Below are positions 60,132-64,000 of a DNA stretch of 64,000 nucleotides, piece by piece. This DNA is from Streptomyces sp. NRRL S-1022 (GTDB lineage: Bacteria > Actinomycetota > Actinomycetes > Streptomycetales > Streptomycetaceae), in NCBI RefSeq assembly GCF_000720135.1, contig NZ_JOIU01000032.1:21689-85688 (forward strand), written 5' to 3'. Position 1 is the first letter of the stretch, and each line of letters starts with the position of its first letter. A program made the translations under genes and the position numbers. The notes under the pieces were generated by a model. The model ran no database searches. It had not been told where the DNA came from and saw only the letters and a list, made by a program, of their open reading frames with translations.

Positions 60132-62411
60132 ATGGGCGTGTCCGCACCGGAGGCGGCATTCGGGCCGTTGCTACGGCAGATGCGACTGGCGAAGTCGCTG
60201 ACCATGGAGGCGCTGGCCGAAGCGTCCGGGGTCAGCGTGCGCGGCATCGGCGACCTGGAGCGCGGCCGGCGGGCCGCACCCCAGCGGCGGACGGTGGCCG
60301 CGCTCGCGGACGGACTCGGTCTCACCCACACCGAACGGGAACGGCTGCTCGCCGCCGCCCGCGCCGGACGCACCCCCATCTACAGTCCCGTCGGCGTCCG
60401 CTCCTTTCCGCGCGGCACCGACGACTTCGTCGGCCGCACCGCCGAGCTGAGCCGCCTGGAGGAACTCGCGCGACCGGGGAAGGGCGACGGCGCCGCCCCG
60501 CAGGCCCAGCCCGTCGTCGTCGCCGTCCACGGCGCGCCCGGCACCGGCAAGACCACCCTCGCGCTGCGCGCCGCCCGCCGGCTCGCCGACCGCTACCCGG
60601 ACGGCCAGCTCCTGCTGGACCTCAGGGGGACCGACGACAGCCCGCCCGCACCGCCCGAGCTGATGGTCCGTGTGCTCAAGGCCGCCGGTGTGCCCGACCG
60701 GGACCTGGCGCAGGCGGGATCGCAGGCCCACCCCGCCCTGTACCGGCAGGTCCTCGCCGACCGCCGCTGCCTGCTGGTGCTGGACGACGCCCGCGACGAG
60801 ACGCAGGTCCGCCCGCTGCTGCCGGGCGCCGGCGGGACGCTGGTCCTGGTCACCAGCCGCCGTATGCTCACCGGACTGGACGACGTGCACCGGCTGCCGC
60901 TCGGCCGGCTCGGCCCCGCAGAGTCGGCCGCCTTCCTGGCCTCCCTCGTCGGCGAGGACCGGGCCGCCGCCGAACCGGAGGCCCTGGAGGAGGTCGCCCG
61001 GCTCTGCGCCCACCTGCCGCTCGCCCTCAGGGTCGCGGGCAACTGGCTGGCCACCCGCACCGGCTGGAGCGTGCGCCGGCTCGCGGACCGGCTGGCGCGC
61101 GAGGAACGGCGCCTGGAGACGCTCTCCGCCGGCGACGTCCGGGTGGCGAGCGCCTTCGACCTCTCCTACCGGCAGCTGACGCCCCCGGCCGCCCGCATGT
61201 TCCGCCGCCTGTCCCTGGTCCCCGGCCCGGACGTGGGCGCCGCCTGCGCCGCCCGCCTCACCGGCCAGGACCTCTACGACACCGAGGACACCCTGGAGGA
61301 ACTGGTCGAGGCCGGTCTGCTCGACACCGGCGACGACCGCTACCGGCTGCACGACCTGCTGTGCCTGTACGGCCGCGACCGCCTCCTCGCCGAGGAGGAG
61401 GCGGCGGACATCGAGCGGGCCCGCCGGTCGATGTACCGCTGGCTGCTGGAGACGGCCGTCGTGGCCGGCCGGTGGTACGAGCCCGGCCACGGCGCCCCGC
61501 CCCCCTCCTGGCAGGGCACGGTCGACCTCTCCGGCGCCGACAAGGCCCGCGACTGGCTCCAGGCCGAGGCCGCCAACTGGCTCGCGGCCCTGCACGCCGC
61601 CGCGGCGGACGGCGACCACGCCACCGTCGTCGAGGTGGCCGAGGCCCTGCACTGGTTCTCCGACCAGTGGATCTTCTGGGGCCACTGGACCGAGGTCTTC
61701 GGCACCGCCGCCCGCTCCGCCGAGGCCCTCGGCGACCCGGTCCTCGAAGCGACCCAGCTCAACTACTACGCCTGGGCCCTCATCCTGTGCGAGGGCAGGC
61801 CGCAGGACAGTTTCCGGTACTCCGCCCGCGCCCTCGCCGCGGCCCGGCGGGCCGGTGACACCGCGCAGCAGGCGTGGGCGCACCAGTACGCCTCGTGGGC
61901 CCACCGCCTGCTCGGCGCGCACGACCGGGCCGCCGGGCACACCGCCGAAGCCGTCGCGCTGTTCCGGTCCGCAGGGGACCTGCACGGCATGCTCCAGGCC
62001 CTGATCTCACGCGCCATGGAGCTGCGCAGAACCGGCCACCACGAGGAGTCGATCGAGGTCTACCGGCAGACCCTCGCCCGGCTGGACGAGGCCGGCGACC
62101 GCGTCGAACCGCACATCGCCGCCTTCACCCGGGCCAGCGTGCTGGCGGGCCTGGGAGCAGGCTACGGCGGCATGGGCCGCTGGGACGAAGCGGTGGAACA
62201 CCTGCGCGCCTCGGTCGAGCTGTCCCGGACGGACGGCAACGTCGCCCTGGAGAGCCGCTACCTCCTCTCGCTCGGCGACGTCCTGCTCGGCGCCGGCCGC
62301 ACCGCCGAGGCACGCGAGGTGTTCGCGCGGTGCGTCGCCCTCGGCCCCGACGCGGACGCGGAACGGGTCGCGCGGGCCCGCGCCCGGCTCGCCCGCCTGG
62401 ACACCGGCTGA
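60132..62411 (+). CDS. XRE-type HTH, NB-ARC and TPR transcriptional regulator
   Basis: A 759-residue STAND regulator. N-terminal XRE helix-turn-helix (about 9-70, LTMEALAEASGVSVRGIGDL). NB-ARC: FVGR 99-102, Walker A GAPGTGKTT 134-142, Walker B LLVLDD 214-219. C-terminal TPR helices (about 500-759, AWAHQYASWAHRLLGAHDRA; LGAGYGGMGRWDEAVEHLRA). It resembles the ATPase/TPR part of AfsR with a different DNA-binding head. GGGGGAGGGG precedes the ATG at 60132 (GTG 60138 is possible). AT-rich sequence at 60100-60120 may be its promoter. Confidence 0.88.
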   Translation: MGVSAPEAAFGPLLRQMRLAKSLTMEALAEASGVSVRGIGDLERGRRAAPQRRTVAALADGLGLTHTERERLLAAARAGRTPIYSPVGVRSFPRGTDDFVGRTAELSRLEELARPGKGDGAAPQAQPVVVAVHGAPGTGKTTLALRAARRLADRYPDGQLLLDLRGTDDSPPAPPELMVRVLKAAGVPDRDLAQAGSQAHPALYRQVLADRRCLLVLDDARDETQVRPLLPGAGGTLVLVTSRRMLTGLDDVHRLPLGRLGPAESAAFLASLVGEDRAAAEPEALEEVARLCAHLPLALRVAGNWLATRTGWSVRRLADRLAREERRLETLSAGDVRVASAFDLSYRQLTPPAARMFRRLSLVPGPDVGAACAARLTGQDLYDTEDTLEELVEAGLLDTGDDRYRLHDLLCLYGRDRLLAEEEAADIERARRSMYRWLLETAVVAGRWYEPGHGAPPPSWQGTVDLSGADKARDWLQAEAANWLAALHAAAADGDHATVVEVAEALHWFSDQWIFWGHWTEVFGTAARSAEALGDPVLEATQLNYYAWALILCEGRPQDSFRYSARALAAARRAGDTAQQAWAHQYASWAHRLLGAHDRAAGHTAEAVALFRSAGDLHGMLQALISRAMELRRTGHHEESIEVYRQTLARLDEAGDRVEPHIAAFTRASVLAGLGAGYGGMGRWDEAVEHLRASVELSRTDGNVALESRYLLSLGDVLLGAGRTAEAREVFARCVALGPDADAERVARARARLARLDTG

Positions 62412-62430
62412 CAGGCGCCCCGCCACGGCG

Positions 62431-63402
62431 TCAGTCGTGTGCCCGCCCGCCCGTGCCCTGCTCCAGGTGCAGGGCGCGCCACTCCCGCGGGGAGATCCCG
62501 TAGGTGGCGCGGAACGCCCGGCTGAAGTGGGCCGGATTGACGAACCCCCAGCGCCGGGCCACCGCCGAGACGGTCGGGGTCACCCGCCCGCGCCGGGCCA
62601 GTTCACGCCCGCACGCCTCCAGCCGCCGCTGCTGGACGAGACGGCTCACGGTGATGCCCTCGCCCTCGAAGAGCCGGTGCAGGTAGCGGACGGACATGTG
62701 GTGTGCCCGGGCGATGGACTCCGGTGACAGGGACGCCTCGCCGAGATGCCGGTCGATGTGGGCCCGGACACTCCGTACCAGGTGGTCGCGGCTGCCGTCC
62801 GGCTCCCGGTGGGCCTGGTCGGCGATCAGCGTGGCGAACAGGTCCACGACGTGGCCCGCCAGCCGCTGTGCGGCCTCCGGCGCGTGGGAGGGGGCCGAGG
62901 CGGCCAGCGTCGCGAGGAAGGGCCGCAGCACCGCGCCGAAGCCGCTGCCCGTACCGATGGCGGTACCGGTGACCAGCCTGATGTCGCTGTCGGAGACGCC
63001 CAGCGCATGGCGCGGGACCTGGAAGACATGGGTGGCGAACCGCTCCGGATAGCTGACGGAGAAGGGCCGTGCCGTGTCGTAGAGCACCAGGTCGCCGATG
63101 CCCAGCTCGGCCCGCCGGCCGTCCTGGACGAAGGTCGCCGTACCCGCCAGCTGGAGACCGACCGCCACCTCGTTCCCGGGTGACCGCCCGATCAGGGCCG
63201 GGGTGCGGGTGACCCGCTTGGCGTCGGCCTCCATGCGGGAGATCCGCAGACAGCCGAGCCGGTCGGTGACGATCCTGCCGCCGAACGGCCTGCCGGCCCG
63301 CGGGGTGACGGTGACCGGCACCAGCGCCCGGCCCAGCGCGTCGCTCCAGTAGGCGACCTTGTCCTGGTCCGGTACCGCGTCGGTCGACAGCACCACGCTC
63401 AC
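62431..63402 (-). CDS. AraC-family transcriptional regulator
   Basis: A 323-residue regulator. The N-terminal half is an AraC_binding_2-like ligand domain (AYWSDALGRALVPVTVTPRA; FVQDGRRAELGIGDLVLYDT). The C-terminal 100 residues are the double helix-turn-helix (LSPESIARAHHMSVRYLHRL; VSAVARRWGFVNPAHFSRAF). The GTG at 63402 has GAGGGAG upstream and gives the family N-terminus; the frame is open further but no site is seen. It ends 19 bases from the convergent NB-ARC gene. The ligand is unknown. Confidence 0.88.
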   Translation of the reverse strand: MSVVLSTDAVPDQDKVAYWSDALGRALVPVTVTPRAGRPFGGRIVTDRLGCLRISRMEADAKRVTRTPALIGRSPGNEVAVGLQLAGTATFVQDGRRAELGIGDLVLYDTARPFSVSYPERFATHVFQVPRHALGVSDSDIRLVTGTAIGTGSGFGAVLRPFLATLAASAPSHAPEAAQRLAGHVVDLFATLIADQAHREPDGSRDHLVRSVRAHIDRHLGEASLSPESIARAHHMSVRYLHRLFEGEGITVSRLVQQRRLEACGRELARRGRVTPTVSAVARRWGFVNPAHFSRAFRATYGISPREWRALHLEQGTGGRAHD

Positions 63403-63902
63403 CCTGCACTCCCTCGGCCTGCGGTCGGCGGGGCCCTCCTCGCGGTCCCGTCCGCACCAGCCAAGCAGCGGGGCCCGCTCCCGACCAGGAAGAAGACAGG
63501 CAGAAACAGCCGGGAGAAGTGCCGCCACGGCGCGGGGCGGACGCGCGCTTCCCGCCGCGGCAACCCCGGCGCGGCGCCGCACCGCGCACGGCTCGCCCCC
63601 TGTCCGCACCGAACGCCGGACGCCCTCCCCGCCGCTCCCCGAGCCCTCCGGGCCGCCGTCGTGGGCTCCCTCGGCGGACGCCCACCGCCGGACCGTCCCG
63701 GCGCCCGGACCACCGCTTCGGCCAGGGGGCCATGAACCTGATACGCCCGCCCACCGCGACCGGCGGCGACGCGGGCCGCTACGGCCGTCCGCCGCCCCCG
63801 CCCCCGGCAGGGGGACGGGCTGACCGGCTGACCGGCCCCGAACTGTGCACGCAGCGGCAAGTGTTCGCCCGGCGGCGCCGCCCACGGCCCGCGCGGCGCG
63901 CC
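63403..63902. other. Intergenic region beside an insertion element, no gene seen
   Basis: 500 bases between the AraC regulator and the transposase fragment. Open frames here are low-complexity, Arg/Pro-rich translations of high-GC DNA. It probably contains the AraC promoter and, near its right end, the terminal repeat of the insertion sequence, which cannot be identified without the other end. Confidence 0.5.
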
Positions 63903-64000
63903 CTAGGTGTATTGACCCGCAGTGTTGTTGACGCGGCTGATGGGCGGGTGTCCGCCGAGTGCGGTGTGGCAGCGGTGGTGGTTGTAGGTGTGGAGGAAGT
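63903..64000 (-). CDS. Transposase, IS481/IS3-like, C-terminal end only
   Basis: Reading inward from the right edge on the minus strand gives FLHTYNHHRCHTALGGHPPI then SRVNNTAGQYT and a TAG at 63903. The phrase YNHHRCHTALGG with PPISRV is the C-terminus of DDE integrase-type transposases of the IS481/IS3 group, just after the catalytic Glu. The rest of the gene and both element ends lie outside or cannot be placed. Confidence 0.85.
   Translation of the reverse strand, partial: FLHTYNHHRCHTALGGHPPISRVNNTAGQYT

Noticed and set aside
63359..63823. 154-codon plus-strand frame near the right end
   Set aside because: Arg/Pro/Ser-rich with no domain; it begins antisense to the AraC gene start and continues into the intergenic region.

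Overview
The window is high-GC actinobacterial DNA that reads as a Streptomyces chromosome or a close relative. Evidence: nearly every third codon position is G or C, GTG starts and 4-base GTGA/ATGA gene overlaps are common, and several families are typical of the genus (SCO2400-type zinc-ribbon membrane protein, stacked SpoIIE-type phosphatases, AfsR/LAL-like NB-ARC regulators, PucR and PadR regulators). No tRNA, rRNA, CRISPR array or replication origin was seen.

Layout. 1-5.5 kb: 5' part of a type III polyketide synthase, a lipoprotein whose start codon appears to be ATC, a large NB-ARC/LuxR regulator with an N-terminal Cys cluster, and a Tat-exported intradiol dioxygenase. 5.6-12 kb: three stacked PP2C/SpoIIE phosphatase genes; a fourth lies at 19.8-22.3 kb and carries Asn in place of the usual metal-binding Asp. 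12-26.4 kb: metabolic and regulatory genes, namely a PadR regulator with a perfect palindrome and an acyl-CoA dehydrogenase, a repeat-containing peptidoglycan-binding protein, a CMD/SDR pair opposite a PucR regulator, an acetate-type symporter with its DUF485 partner, and an MDR/SDR operon with two TetR-like operators.

26.7-41.6 kb is a Wzx/Wzy-type exopolysaccharide locus: initiating sugar-phosphate transferase, acetyltransferase, two GT4 glycosyltransferases, a plant-like GDP-mannose 3,5-epimerase, polymerase, chain-length protein with no usable Walker A, flippase, secreted propeller protein, nucleotidyltransferase, CDP-alcohol phosphatidyltransferase and a Tat-exported beta-helix protein. 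Directly downstream (41.9-46.3 kb) are a secreted PQQ sugar dehydrogenase and a complete pqqABCDE operon, so the locus encodes both the enzyme and its cofactor pathway.

46.3-52.2 kb mixes small regulatory genes with decay. It holds a broken sugar-binding-protein gene and a heavily deleted, frameshifted remnant of a nitrate reductase/sulfite reductase flavoprotein fusion. Next to these is an ATP-grasp-like gene preceded by a 25-codon peptide gene with its own ribosome binding site. That pair is the best candidate here for an undescribed peptide-modifying system. 52.6-54 kb carries cobK and cobH. 55.7-60 kb carries a DevR/DevS-like two-component system, whose kinase keeps the likely heme-ligand His, and a universal stress protein, with unusual short tandem repeats between genes. 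The window ends with an XRE/NB-ARC/TPR regulator, an AraC regulator and the 3' end of an IS481/IS3-like transposase.
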